From: JAQUPP01 sp041649955
GTDB taxonomy: Bacteria; Patescibacteriota; Patescibacteriia; UBA2591; JAQUPP01
Direction of reading: 5' to 3'
Length of the DNA stretch: 26,114 bases
Assembly (NCBI GenBank): GCA_041649955.1
Contig: JBAZMD010000012.1
Location: 1 to 26,114 of the forward strand
In this document: in pieces, positions 17,301 through 23,883 of the stretch
Position numbering within the stretch: the stretch's first letter is position 1
How the letters are laid out: each line of letters begins with the position of its first letter
The notes under the pieces: model-generated
Database searches by the model: none
The model's input: only the letters and a program-made list of their open reading frames with translations
Told to the model about the DNA's origin: nothing
Position numbers and translations under genes: made by a program

Positions 17301-19740
17301 AAACCCTCAGCCTTTAACCGCCGCCCTTTATCAAGACCGCGATGTTTCTTGGAGCGGAATGGATTATGCCGGCCACTCAATTTATAATATGTATCCGATT
17401 GAAAGATTGACGGCCAAGGAATATGTAGACGCATCAAATAATAATTTGGGTTATAAATTAAGTTATATTGATGCTCAAGGAAAGGTTTTTGGAGTTGACG
17501 GAAAAACTCAAATTAATTTTTCAAAAGATAATAAGGTTATTACTGATTTAACCACGTTAACAAAATCTACAATTGCCAAAACTTGCCGAGCTTATCCGGA
17601 AAAAGATTCGCCATTCAAAAGCAATGCCGACGGCGCGCTTTATTATTCTGATGTTAATATTTGCAGCGATGCAAGCAATATTGGCGACCAAAAAGATTGC
17701 CAATGCAGTTATACTAAGGCTGTTTATGGTGGAACGACAAAATATTATAATTCCGAAGGCTCAGCCAAAAATATGATTTGTATTGGCAGTAATGGTGATG
17801 AAATTTCAGCTGTAAAAAAAGAAGATTGTGAAGGCAAATCTGATGCTTCTACCGGAAATACTTGGACGCTTCTAACTAAAAAAACAAACGCGATTGGTTT
17901 GCGAGGTTTTTGTTTGGAACCGGATCCGTCAAAACCGGCGGATGTAAACGCGTGTATTACTTGGTGGCCCGGTACGCCAACCGGCGACCCGGATATTTAT
18001 AATCAATTTACTTCCGCTGGGTATCAAGCCGCTAATGGCCAAGAATGGTATTGTGCTAAAAAAATTACCCCTTCTGCAAAATCAAATCCAATTACAAATG
18101 CCAAGGAAGTAACAGCTAGTGGTTCCTGTGCTCAGTGGGGAGAGGGGCTAGCGTATAAGTGTTATGATATAAATGATGGAGATAATCCGACTTGTCCTTC
18201 GTGTACGGATACATGGACATATAAAGAAACTTTTAATTATTATAAAAATGATATTGCAAGTATAGATTTCAATTTAAAAAGCGATAGTGACTGGTGTGGT
18301 TTGGGGCATAGAAGCGGCTGGTGGGATGGAAATACAACAATTAAGGCAAATAATCCTGATTGGAAAGCGAGCTGGAAAAAAGGCGCTGATTATGTAGATA
18401 TTACGGTTCTATTTGACGAGAGTAATAAATTAACTGGTTTTAATCTTTCTAGTTGTGATGGAAGTGCTGATGACGGTGGATTTGGAGTCGCAGGGATTAC
18501 TATAAATTTTAATACAGGCTGTGGTCAAGTTGTGAAAATAGCTAATGAGAAGGATCAAAATATGACCAAAGCTTTCACTAACAGAGTAAATAATATTAAA
18601 AATTATTATAATACTTCTGATATTAATCCAGAAATTATTGATAGTAATAAAAAGTATATTAAATGGGACGCTGAGGATGCTACTAATAATACTCTTTGTC
18701 AGCCCTGGGGAGCGCTTGGTAGCTGGGACCAATCAGCTTATATCACTTCTGCCAGCGGTTGCGGAGATAATATAGTTGATTCATCTTCTATATATTCATC
18801 AATAACTCCTTTACAAAAACTTTTTGCTCAATCTTATTCAATTTATAAATATATTTTCCCTGGTGTTTGCAAAGGAAAATGTGACACCGATCAGGCAAAA
18901 ACATGTGTTAGTAGTTGGGATTGTCCAGACTATACATGTAATTTAAAATGTGAAAAAGATGGAAAAAGTTTTAATGGAGATTGTAGTGGTAAATTGAATG
19001 GAAATTCATGCGGCAGCGATGATAGTGGTATTTGTATGGAAATGTGCGGCAATGATAGTACTACCGCATGTACGCAGTTTATGGGTATGGGTCCATGGGA
19101 ATGTTCGCTGTCGCCTAAATGTGAGGCGCCCCTTACTTGTTCTACTGATAGTTCTTCTTGTAGTGGGATAGGAAATTCTTGCGGAGTAGACGGGATAGAT
19201 CCCCAAAATTATTATACATATTTGGAGGATCAATCAGCATGGCAATTGAAAGATCAAAATGGAATGACTCCGCAAATTGCCTCGGTTAATTGTAGTGAGA
19301 CGAATCAATGTCAGATTAATAATTCAAATAAAATAACCATTGGCGATGTTGACAATAAAGATATTACTCGCTCTCAATCATATTTAGCGGTTTTAAAATT
19401 TTACGCTTGGGCGGATAAAGACCAAATGCCGATTCGCAATATTACCATTGATTGGGGTGATATTATTCAGCCAAATCCATATTTGGTAATGGCCAAAAAT
19501 CATAAACCGGTTTGTTGCGCTGATAATCTAACTTGCGATAATTTCGGCGATACTCCCAATGCTTGCACGGAAAATTATTTCCAATTCAATCATATTTATC
19601 ATTGTTCTGCCGGCGGTCCGGGTTGGGATAAACTTGGGTGTTCCAATTCTTGTTGTTTCCAGCCAAAGGTTTCAATTACGGATAATTGGGATAAAACAAC
19701 AAATGTTTCATTTCAAGGATTGATTAAAATTATACCTTAA
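11347..19740 (+). CDS. Giant secreted Cys-rich protein with repeated C-x6-C modules, two jelly-roll-like domains and a PKD-like C-terminus
   Basis: The protein has about 2,797 residues. An N-terminal signal peptide (hydrophobic ILTGAFLLVMFLSIM, likely cut after VQAQA near 39) sends it across the membrane. Residues 40-670 are mostly helical and Cys-poor. From about 674 the protein is rich in cysteine (about 120 in all by my count). Between about 850 and 1,860 the motif C-x6-C-x2-[YF] recurs, for example KCDASANGCHEY, SCFKEDVGCGLY, SCQTADKGCQKF and LCSSASTGCEEY. Regions 1179-1318 and 1561-1831 look like carbohydrate-binding jelly rolls (DFED...IDNIILKE; NGDFETGNLGKW...YYDDISF), the second interrupted by a Cys-rich insert. 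The end, from about 2678, resembles a PKD domain (NITIDWGD, then FNHIYHC, then PKVSITDNW). The ATG at 11347 is preferred to a TTG at 11329. It is probably a surface or extracellular protein tied to the neighbouring VirB6/TrbL-like gene. Confidence 0.85.
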   Translation: MKAKKLLNIKILTGAFLLVMFLSIMTPVLFYPKQVQAQAIVSAPILEGATIHKSIWDKVWEFLKEAWRQGAGLAYKNAINSYTSTIATQTAEWVAGGGKGQSPLFISDPDYWTKLGDDMLGEFIDAAVGPKGFFGQSLCDPIDPTLRLNILISFDPLYQKKVWKQETKCSYSKIVQRLNEAKEKNLIEFSIDFKEGPVGRYSSSFKSVFEADGTLKNWALGKNKNNEWVDNVWINGNHKQELEGIADELISIQNDFSQAVEDLKVNKINASFIIQTSLQDRIKDNVWGPEEPYIEYLKYWQKNTPACAAKKQKDFCFNQDCLLIGNISQTDCEKYVCKGLTADYGDQKCKEEDRQYSGYINALAYTQRANLYVKQLVDWTITLEGMIKKTDFTSLTTKEKATLEDIGRMYSEDNDLRVTLSLQSSLMEKQADAITKSQRWQSLQGRMNDVTTKISGLTKTPSTLVSEATRQVVEKGEASPMQYTGVAAADAIGIFTSTLTSKLLNQLFEKGFNWNYAPFVTRIEPFLSGNGGPTTLTKQGGESFFANLTVAPLKKGGEISIYDEYSVCPQDSKYALPSNCVMDSGIVRALEENLTLKQAMDKNLIHPDWLISGRSKKDAATDYLSRYSLTNIKKLRAIRIFPLGLEIAATKIYNGELGDAQFKLEDIVDGFDKVSSAGNCDSNKYDTNDACPYFWDGSKCCSQWECSGGAVSENTQDFKIASINDQLSECNGGRRVCKEQWQPASPFCHLVDPNWVLKVPSFQCETIAYSAIPLPGSSQRQETCVDMKDCIHEDANGKCDTWGYCTREKNIWRAGGNSCDSQFNTCQTYKRTGDNKSFSYLANTLNFSNCGASDVGCKWYCSDYGKGLAANNQDIWACTEPGKSLKKSGTEYISEKKLNNAIFFNRNVEKCDASANGCHEYIRTATDSKIYLKTAPEWMDCEGGSPSLECSNFATSCFKEDVGCGLYTPINNDPIIPGIVSENNRCSEKCVGVNYFKEMDTNFETGQPDVLLIPSLAKSCSAPGCEEFTNLDEVAKGGEGIQYYSYLRECQKPDVNTCSYYYTWVGSDTNGYQLKKYYLKSGNKEPAEVASPSAQFGICDKDQILTNPHCKEFYDADGYVSYHIYENTITCSDDCHSLRRTTRGQTYDAIPAESVSCSKANIDCREYKGNAANNIRQVFKSDFEDITNQSQYWINGKNTSVSATYPGHSLESNGIIYRPVADSINQDKSYLLSFWIKLNGNPDDGDSVVASFSGANGQNQILIGEQPNPLVGEWQEIKFGPVYFNRTVANDESLYIAWYGSFNGAASFNIDNIILKEVKDDLNLIKNSWKTKMTPLGCTVPGCQAYKDQSNKLQYLTSFTRLCDEKSVGCEALTDTQNSTSPDAKTFENGITVPADSPIYLINDSKKSCQTADKGCQKFGLPTLSSEGTVVGWSDLYLKNNPDNYETKPILCSSASTGCEEYNISGSGSSVYFKDPGENLCEWREKVMGGESGASQTGWFVKGTTNQPCYYNANKTPYQINGIYGIKTYGESDYENVAGVCPQKQTGCTQFTDSGATSGDNLIDNGDFETGNLGKWQPAYGTEANNNSDTSVEITKENPANPSGDDSNFKLKITGREGFSNSRWNRYGLKRDFPFTNLPAGTSFTFSAKVYVPVNLDTNISPNIEINLFYDGWKDFDSTTGCVSAISGQPVPAGSLCECDDLNSECYPVKSCLENHAAGSICAGWDADSLPGKYRDCTARYVNASDPFISSWCWYTIYNYMGFADMNSSSQATGGWKTLTETIVAGGSINPKNLPLVSVAIRPVLRSGGDEKTTPVTGTVYYDDISFKPIQNYYYLNDDRLDQSSCQGNVSQKNGCILLLDSGLKKADGQVSAIYNTFATYKKSEATNPKYGLVSPVDCSKINTDANSDYQKYCSSYGQIKNDANTILKVQQDRTCGEWLTCTSSRSEWDTNSGSYKDICEAVGRCDKLIGSGNANQCGHLIWEQNPQPLTAALYQDRDVSWSGMDYAGHSIYNMYPIERLTAKEYVDASNNNLGYKLSYIDAQGKVFGVDGKTQINFSKDNKVITDLTTLTKSTIAKTCRAYPEKDSPFKSNADGALYYSDVNICSDASNIGDQKDCQCSYTKAVYGGTTKYYNSEGSAKNMICIGSNGDEISAVKKEDCEGKSDASTGNTWTLLTKKTNAIGLRGFCLEPDPSKPADVNACITWWPGTPTGDPDIYNQFTSAGYQAANGQEWYCAKKITPSAKSNPITNAKEVTASGSCAQWGEGLAYKCYDINDGDNPTCPSCTDTWTYKETFNYYKNDIASIDFNLKSDSDWCGLGHRSGWWDGNTTIKANNPDWKASWKKGADYVDITVLFDESNKLTGFNLSSCDGSADDGGFGVAGITINFNTGCGQVVKIANEKDQNMTKAFTNRVNNIKNYYNTSDINPEIIDSNKKYIKWDAEDATNNTLCQPWGALGSWDQSAYITSASGCGDNIVDSSSIYSSITPLQKLFAQSYSIYKYIFPGVCKGKCDTDQAKTCVSSWDCPDYTCNLKCEKDGKSFNGDCSGKLNGNSCGSDDSGICMEMCGNDSTTACTQFMGMGPWECSLSPKCEAPLTCSTDSSSCSGIGNSCGVDGIDPQNYYTYLEDQSAWQLKDQNGMTPQIASVNCSETNQCQINNSNKITIGDVDNKDITRSQSYLAVLKFYAWADKDQMPIRNITIDWGDIIQPNPYLVMAKNHKPVCCADNLTCDNFGDTPNACTENYFQFNHIYHCSAGGPGWDKLGCSNSCCFQPKVSITDNWDKTTNVSFQGLIKIIP

Positions 19741-19742
19741 AA

Positions 19743-19771
19743 TAAAAAAGGGGCAGGATTAAACCTGCCCC
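19743..19771 (-). terminator. Intrinsic terminator of the T9SS-type gene
   Basis: GGGGCAGG (19750-19757) pairs perfectly with CCTGCCCC (19764-19771) around a 6-base loop. Read on the minus strand it is followed by TTTTTTATT, so it ends the minus-strand transcript 17 bases after its TGA stop. On the plus strand it follows the giant gene's stop by 9 bases, but the T-run is weak there, so it may only slow that transcript. Confidence 0.9.
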
Positions 19772-19787
19772 GTGATGAAATTTATTT

Positions 19788-20657
19788 TCATCTTATTAAC
19801 AAAACTTTCTCAGTTATAGTTCTACTTTCTGTCTTAACCTTTACAAAGTACATTCCATTTGGGCATTTTCGTCCCATTGCATCCTTCCCATCCCAAGAGA
19901 AATTAGCAATTGATTTCACCAATTTACCGGCTTTATCATACACTTTAATAACAGATTTATCCGATGCCCCGGTAATCAGTAAAGATTGACAGAATGGATT
20001 TGGGAAAACTTTTATTCCATGTTCCGTATTCCCTGTTCTATGTTCCTCTTCCACCGCTTGGTTTTCTCCCATTGAGTCAAGAACAACCTTATTTCCGCCA
20101 TTCCAAGTTTTATAAGTAAAGTTATCAAGTTTGACGCTAAAAGGAAATTGAGGATTACCACAGATAAGCAAAGTTAAAGTATCAATTCTTGTTGCGCGCG
20201 GTCCATTTGGCTGTTGTAAAAGTGTCCCAAAATCAATCCCCTGTTCCCAGTCGGTAGATGGCCAATCCCAATCATCCATATAGAATTTTCCATTTGAGAC
20301 CATATAGAATTTAATATGAACAGAATCTGCCGGAAAACATTTCATATCAACATAAAGTCGAAAGGAATCGCCAATATTCTGATTGAATACTTTTGAAAAG
20401 CACATTACACCTTTTCCGGAAGTAGAGGTGTCAGCAAATTCAATAGAACTTTGGCTGTTATCCCACGGACTGTGATCACTCGAAATTATTGAAAATCCGC
20501 GATCTCGAAAATTTCCCGTCATATACGATAATTTATTCCGTATTGTTTCAGATGCGTTACTTGAATCTATCGGGACCCAACCACATACTTGTCCAAAGCT
20601 TAAATCAGAAACCAAACTTGTAACTATAACTAAAAAAATTTTCAAAGATCTTTTCAT
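19788..20657 (-). CDS. Secreted protein with a T9SS-type C-terminal sorting domain, probably acquired
   Basis: The 289-residue protein has a signal peptide (MKRSLKIFLVIVTSLVSDLSFGQ). A domain of about 160 residues that may be a beta-sandwich follows; I do not recognise it. A linker carries a repeat-derived HRTGNTEHG, and the C-terminal 75 residues run from VFPNPF through IKVYDKAGKLVKSI and PNGMYFVKVKT to KVLLIR. That end is the type A sorting domain (FlgD-like Ig) used by type IX secretion in Bacteroidetes and related phyla, a system not expected in single-membrane CPR cells. I start at 20657 because GGAGG lies 4 bases upstream, far stronger than any other ribosome binding site here; an upstream TTG at 20777 falls on the -35 box. 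The TGA stop is the only one in the window. Separate promoter and terminator make it a self-contained cassette. Confidence 0.85.
   Translation of the reverse strand: MKRSLKIFLVIVTSLVSDLSFGQVCGWVPIDSSNASETIRNKLSYMTGNFRDRGFSIISSDHSPWDNSQSSIEFADTSTSGKGVMCFSKVFNQNIGDSFRLYVDMKCFPADSVHIKFYMVSNGKFYMDDWDWPSTDWEQGIDFGTLLQQPNGPRATRIDTLTLLICGNPQFPFSVKLDNFTYKTWNGGNKVVLDSMGENQAVEEEHRTGNTEHGIKVFPNPFCQSLLITGASDKSVIKVYDKAGKLVKSIANFSWDGKDAMGRKCPNGMYFVKVKTESRTITEKVLLIR
20014..20050 (-). repeat. In-frame repeat inside the T9SS-type gene
   Basis: On the minus strand the words GGAACATAGAACA and GGAACATGGAA form a short tandem repeat that encodes EEHRTGNTEHGI between the globular part and the sorting domain. The word type differs from the repeats in leuS, rsmA and the last gene. 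Such GAACATGGAA repeats are, from memory, frequent in other phyla, which fits a foreign origin. Confidence 0.6.
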
Positions 20658-20661
20658 CGTT

Positions 20662-20666
20662 CCTCC
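20662..20666 (-). promoter_or_regulatory. Strong ribosome binding site deciding the T9SS-type start
   Basis: GGAGG followed by AACG and the ATG at 20657 is a full Shine-Dalgarno sequence. Other genes in this window have none or only partial ones, so it both fixes the start and sets this gene apart. Confidence 0.85.
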
Positions 20667-20748
20667 ACGCCCAATTTGCCAAAACTTCCCATTGAAATTT
20701 TGTAACAAATTCGAGCATCCGCCTTTTGGCAGATATTTATTATCTTTT

Positions 20749-20777
20749 ACTCTATCATATTTTTTACAAAATGTCAA
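20749..20777 (-). promoter_or_regulatory. Promoter of the T9SS-type gene
   Basis: On the minus strand TTGACA (20777-20772) lies 17 bases before TAGAGT (20754-20749, four of six consensus), which is preceded by TGA, an extended -10. It lies about 90 bases upstream of the start at 20657, leaving a leader of roughly 80 bases. Confidence 0.7.
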
Positions 20778-20789
20778 GATGATAACTGA

Positions 20790-20812
20790 CTCCGGAGGTC
20801 CGACCTCCGGAG
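20790..20812. repeat. 23-base perfect palindrome, copy 2
   Basis: This has the same 11-base arms as 3460-3482 with C instead of G at the centre. It is followed by ACCCTAAAAAGCTAAC, matching the flank of copy 1 apart from a short length difference. It lies between the divergent T9SS-type and VirB6/TrbL-like genes, 13 bases from the former's -35 box. Confidence 0.88.
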
Positions 20813-20855
20813 ACCCTAAAAAGCTAACAAGCTAATTCCTAAAAAGCTGATTTTT

Positions 20856-23800
20856 ATGCGTTTTTTACGCCGCATATCAACAAAAAAGAAAATTATCATC
20901 CCCATTTTATTGGGGCTGGTTTTGGTTATGTCTTTCTGCGCTTTTTATCAAGTTAATGCGCAAACGGCAACAACCGAAACGTCAGGAAGATCAGATATAA
21001 GTACCGGGGTCTTGCAAATTTTAAGCTGGCCGATTCTTTTTTTCATCAGCGTATTGGCAAAACTTTTAACCGTTATCATCCGGCTCTTGGTTTGGGTCGC
21101 TCAATATAATGATTTTATAAATTCTCCGGCAGTTTCCAAAGGGTGGATTATTATCAGAGACATCTGCAATATGTCTTTCATTTTAGCCCTTTTGATAATT
21201 GCTTTTTGCACGGTTTTAAAAATTGAAAATTATTCTTATAAAAAACTTTTAGGGAAATTGGTTTTAGCGGCGGTTTTGGTTAATTTTTCAAAATTGATTT
21301 GCGGATTTTTAATTGATATTTCCCAGATTATAATGCTGACTTTTGTCAACGCTTTTAAAGCGGCAGCTGAAGGAAATTTTGCTGAAATGCTGGGACTAAC
21401 TAAAATAATGTCTTTTAAAGATTCCATTACCGGTGCGGATATTAATGGTTATGAAGTTTTCGGAGCATTAATTTTGGGGTTGATTATGGTTGGAGTGGCT
21501 CTTCTCGTGATTGGCATTATGGCGGTTATTTTAGTGATGAGAATCGTGACGCTTTGGTTTTTGATTCTTCTTTCGCCCTTAATTTTCGTGGCTCCTCTTT
21601 TCCCGAAAGGCAAGGGTTATGCCGATGATTGGTGGAAAAAGTTTTCCAATGAATTAATTGTCGGACCGGCTATGGCTTTTATGCTTTGGCTGTCATTGGC
21701 AGTTGTTCAAGATCAAGGAGATACGATATATACGACAATGGTTACTTCTGACCAAGCCGCTAAGATTGGTCAAGAAGCGCTGGTAGGAAAATCCGGAGGT
21801 GGAAATTTACAGGCGTCAATTTCTGAAACCGGCCAGCCGCAATATGTTTTGAATTTTATAATCGGCATTGCCATGTTGGTTGGTTCTTTAATGGTTGCTC
21901 AGCAGCTTGGCGTAGCCGGCTCGCAATTGGCCAGCAAGGGAATTAAAGATATGCAAGGTTTTGCTTCTGGAGCGGCAAAAGGCATAGTAGGGTTGCCGAT
22001 GAAAGGTGTTAGAGGATTAGCTGATATGGCAGCCAGAAAAATTGAATCAAAAGTAGGAATACCAATTCGACCCGAGACTATAAAAAGAGAAATACAAGGA
22101 GCTTTAGCAAGAAGGAGATGGAGAGCTGAAGCCGAATACGTAAATAAACGAGCGGGATTAGCTAAACAAGTTGAGGCTAAAGGATGGGTCCCCGGCTTAA
22201 GAGATTTTGCCAAGGATGTATTTGGCGTTGGTGGGCGTAAAGTAAAAAAAGGTCAAGAGATGGTAGATGAATCTGAAAAAATAAAGAGAACACATATTTC
22301 CAAAAGTGATTTTATAAAAACGAAAGATGATTTATTCCAAAAGAGAAAGGACCATAATAATAAATTAAGATTCGACGCAGATAAGTATCCAGAGTTAAGA
22401 GGATTGATTGCTGAAGAAATATCGCCAGAAATTATTCGTTATGGCACAATGGATTATAATTCTAAAGATAAAGAAGGAGCAGAAGTTTTAAACAATCTTT
22501 TAGTCAAGGCAGAAGAAAAAAAGAAAGAATATATTAAAAATGGCGATTCTAAAGCGGAAGGAGATATAGACGGAGAAATAATTAATTTAAAGAGCGCGAT
22601 AAATAGTGGCGCGCAAGTTGATTTAGAGTCAGGGCAATTTAAAGAAATTGGCGCTTTGCATAAACCAGATTATGATCGGGCTAAAAAGTTAGAAGGAGAA
22701 AGGAAATTGGCGAAAGATTTTATGGAGAGCGGTAATCCAGTATTTTTGAGCCAATCTTCTTTCCCAGAATTAAATAAATTATATGCAAAATCTAACCCTG
22801 AATGGGCAAAAGATTTAGATGCCTTAAATGAAAGTATTAATTCTTTAGATAAAACAATTGCTGATAAAGAAGATCATATTTTAGATGACCGAACTTGGGA
22901 TTTAAATGTGACTCAGGCTCAGCAACAAGGTGCGGAATTAATGAAAGCTGGGAGAACTATTAAAGAACCGCTCGGTTCTTATGAACGACAAGCCGCCGAG
23001 GCAGCTTTAATTAATGAAGAAATTAAGTTATTACCGGAAACTTATGATCAACGGGAAGCCATTTCAATGAGCCGAGAATATGAGGAAAAAGAAGATTGGA
23101 TTAAATTTAAAGCCGTTTTTGCACAGATGGTTAAATGGGGTGATGTTAATGAAACGCTTTTAGCTGACGGAGAGAAATATAAAAAGGATTTCTCTACTGC
23201 TAAGCCGGAAGGCTGGGATAATTGGGCGCAGCATTTGTCTGAGAAATTTAAAATACCGCTTGAAGATGTGCGGCGAAATTTGAATGAATGGTGTAATATG
23301 TCACAAACATCAGGTCTAAAGAGAATGCTTTCTCCATATACTTATGATTCAGCCGTAAAAGGATTACGTTTGCAAACAGAAGATGAGTATAAAGAACAGT
23401 ATCTTTATATAAAAGGACAAGGAGATATAGAAACCGAAACCAGAAAAACCAGTAAGATGGCCGATGTTGGCGAAGAAGTAGATATTGTTACCGGCAGACG
23501 ACGGCCTGTTTTCGGCGATATGGAAGTAGATGGTTTTATTCAATGTCTTAAGGGATGGGAAGCTGAAATAGACAGGAGATATAATAAAGATAAATTATAT
23601 TATACCGGCAGTCCAAAAAGCATAGAATTTATGCTTACTCGGGTTTTACCAAAATTTGCCACCAGATCTACTCCGGATGAAATTGATAAATTTATAGTAT
23701 TAATCGGGAAGATGCAGTCCCAATGGAAAGCATTAGGCCGTCAAGATCCAGGCGGAAGAATTGATATACCAGCCAGCAGTTTAGCCGGCAGATTAACTCA

Positions 23801-23864
23801 AAAACAGATTGACGACATAGCAAAAACAGTCGGCATTGACTTAAAAAAACAAGGATTAGTTTAA
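20856..23864 (+). CDS. VirB6/TrbL-like polytopic membrane protein with a long charged C-terminal domain
   Basis: The 1,002-residue protein has a signal-like first helix (13-35) ending in VNAQ. Probable membrane helices follow at about 54-80, 104-121, 133-162, 201-228, 230-248, 268-284 and 330-350. The arrangement, with the Trp-rich YADDWWKKFSNELIVGPAMAFMLW (255-278) between helices, matches the VirB6/TrbL family, the inner-membrane channel component of type IV secretion. In CPR genomes such proteins lie beside VirB4-like ATPases; none is visible here, but the window ends soon after. Residues 380-1002 are soluble, charged and largely helical, with coiled-coil-like stretches (DALNESINSLDKTIADKED), and are probably cytoplasmic. 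The gene lies 19 bases before the next, so the two likely form an operon. Competence, secretion and surface attachment are all possible roles. Confidence 0.8.
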   Translation: MRFLRRISTKKKIIIPILLGLVLVMSFCAFYQVNAQTATTETSGRSDISTGVLQILSWPILFFISVLAKLLTVIIRLLVWVAQYNDFINSPAVSKGWIIIRDICNMSFILALLIIAFCTVLKIENYSYKKLLGKLVLAAVLVNFSKLICGFLIDISQIIMLTFVNAFKAAAEGNFAEMLGLTKIMSFKDSITGADINGYEVFGALILGLIMVGVALLVIGIMAVILVMRIVTLWFLILLSPLIFVAPLFPKGKGYADDWWKKFSNELIVGPAMAFMLWLSLAVVQDQGDTIYTTMVTSDQAAKIGQEALVGKSGGGNLQASISETGQPQYVLNFIIGIAMLVGSLMVAQQLGVAGSQLASKGIKDMQGFASGAAKGIVGLPMKGVRGLADMAARKIESKVGIPIRPETIKREIQGALARRRWRAEAEYVNKRAGLAKQVEAKGWVPGLRDFAKDVFGVGGRKVKKGQEMVDESEKIKRTHISKSDFIKTKDDLFQKRKDHNNKLRFDADKYPELRGLIAEEISPEIIRYGTMDYNSKDKEGAEVLNNLLVKAEEKKKEYIKNGDSKAEGDIDGEIINLKSAINSGAQVDLESGQFKEIGALHKPDYDRAKKLEGERKLAKDFMESGNPVFLSQSSFPELNKLYAKSNPEWAKDLDALNESINSLDKTIADKEDHILDDRTWDLNVTQAQQQGAELMKAGRTIKEPLGSYERQAAEAALINEEIKLLPETYDQREAISMSREYEEKEDWIKFKAVFAQMVKWGDVNETLLADGEKYKKDFSTAKPEGWDNWAQHLSEKFKIPLEDVRRNLNEWCNMSQTSGLKRMLSPYTYDSAVKGLRLQTEDEYKEQYLYIKGQGDIETETRKTSKMADVGEEVDIVTGRRRPVFGDMEVDGFIQCLKGWEAEIDRRYNKDKLYYTGSPKSIEFMLTRVLPKFATRSTPDEIDKFIVLIGKMQSQWKALGRQDPGGRIDIPASSLAGRLTQKQIDDIAKTVGIDLKKQGLV

Positions 23865-23883
23865 ATATTGAATTTTATAAGTT

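Noticed and set aside
20658..20777. N-terminal extension of the T9SS-type protein from a TTG at 20777
   Set aside because: The TTG is part of a good -35 box, and a full GGAGG site plus signal peptide define the start at 20657.
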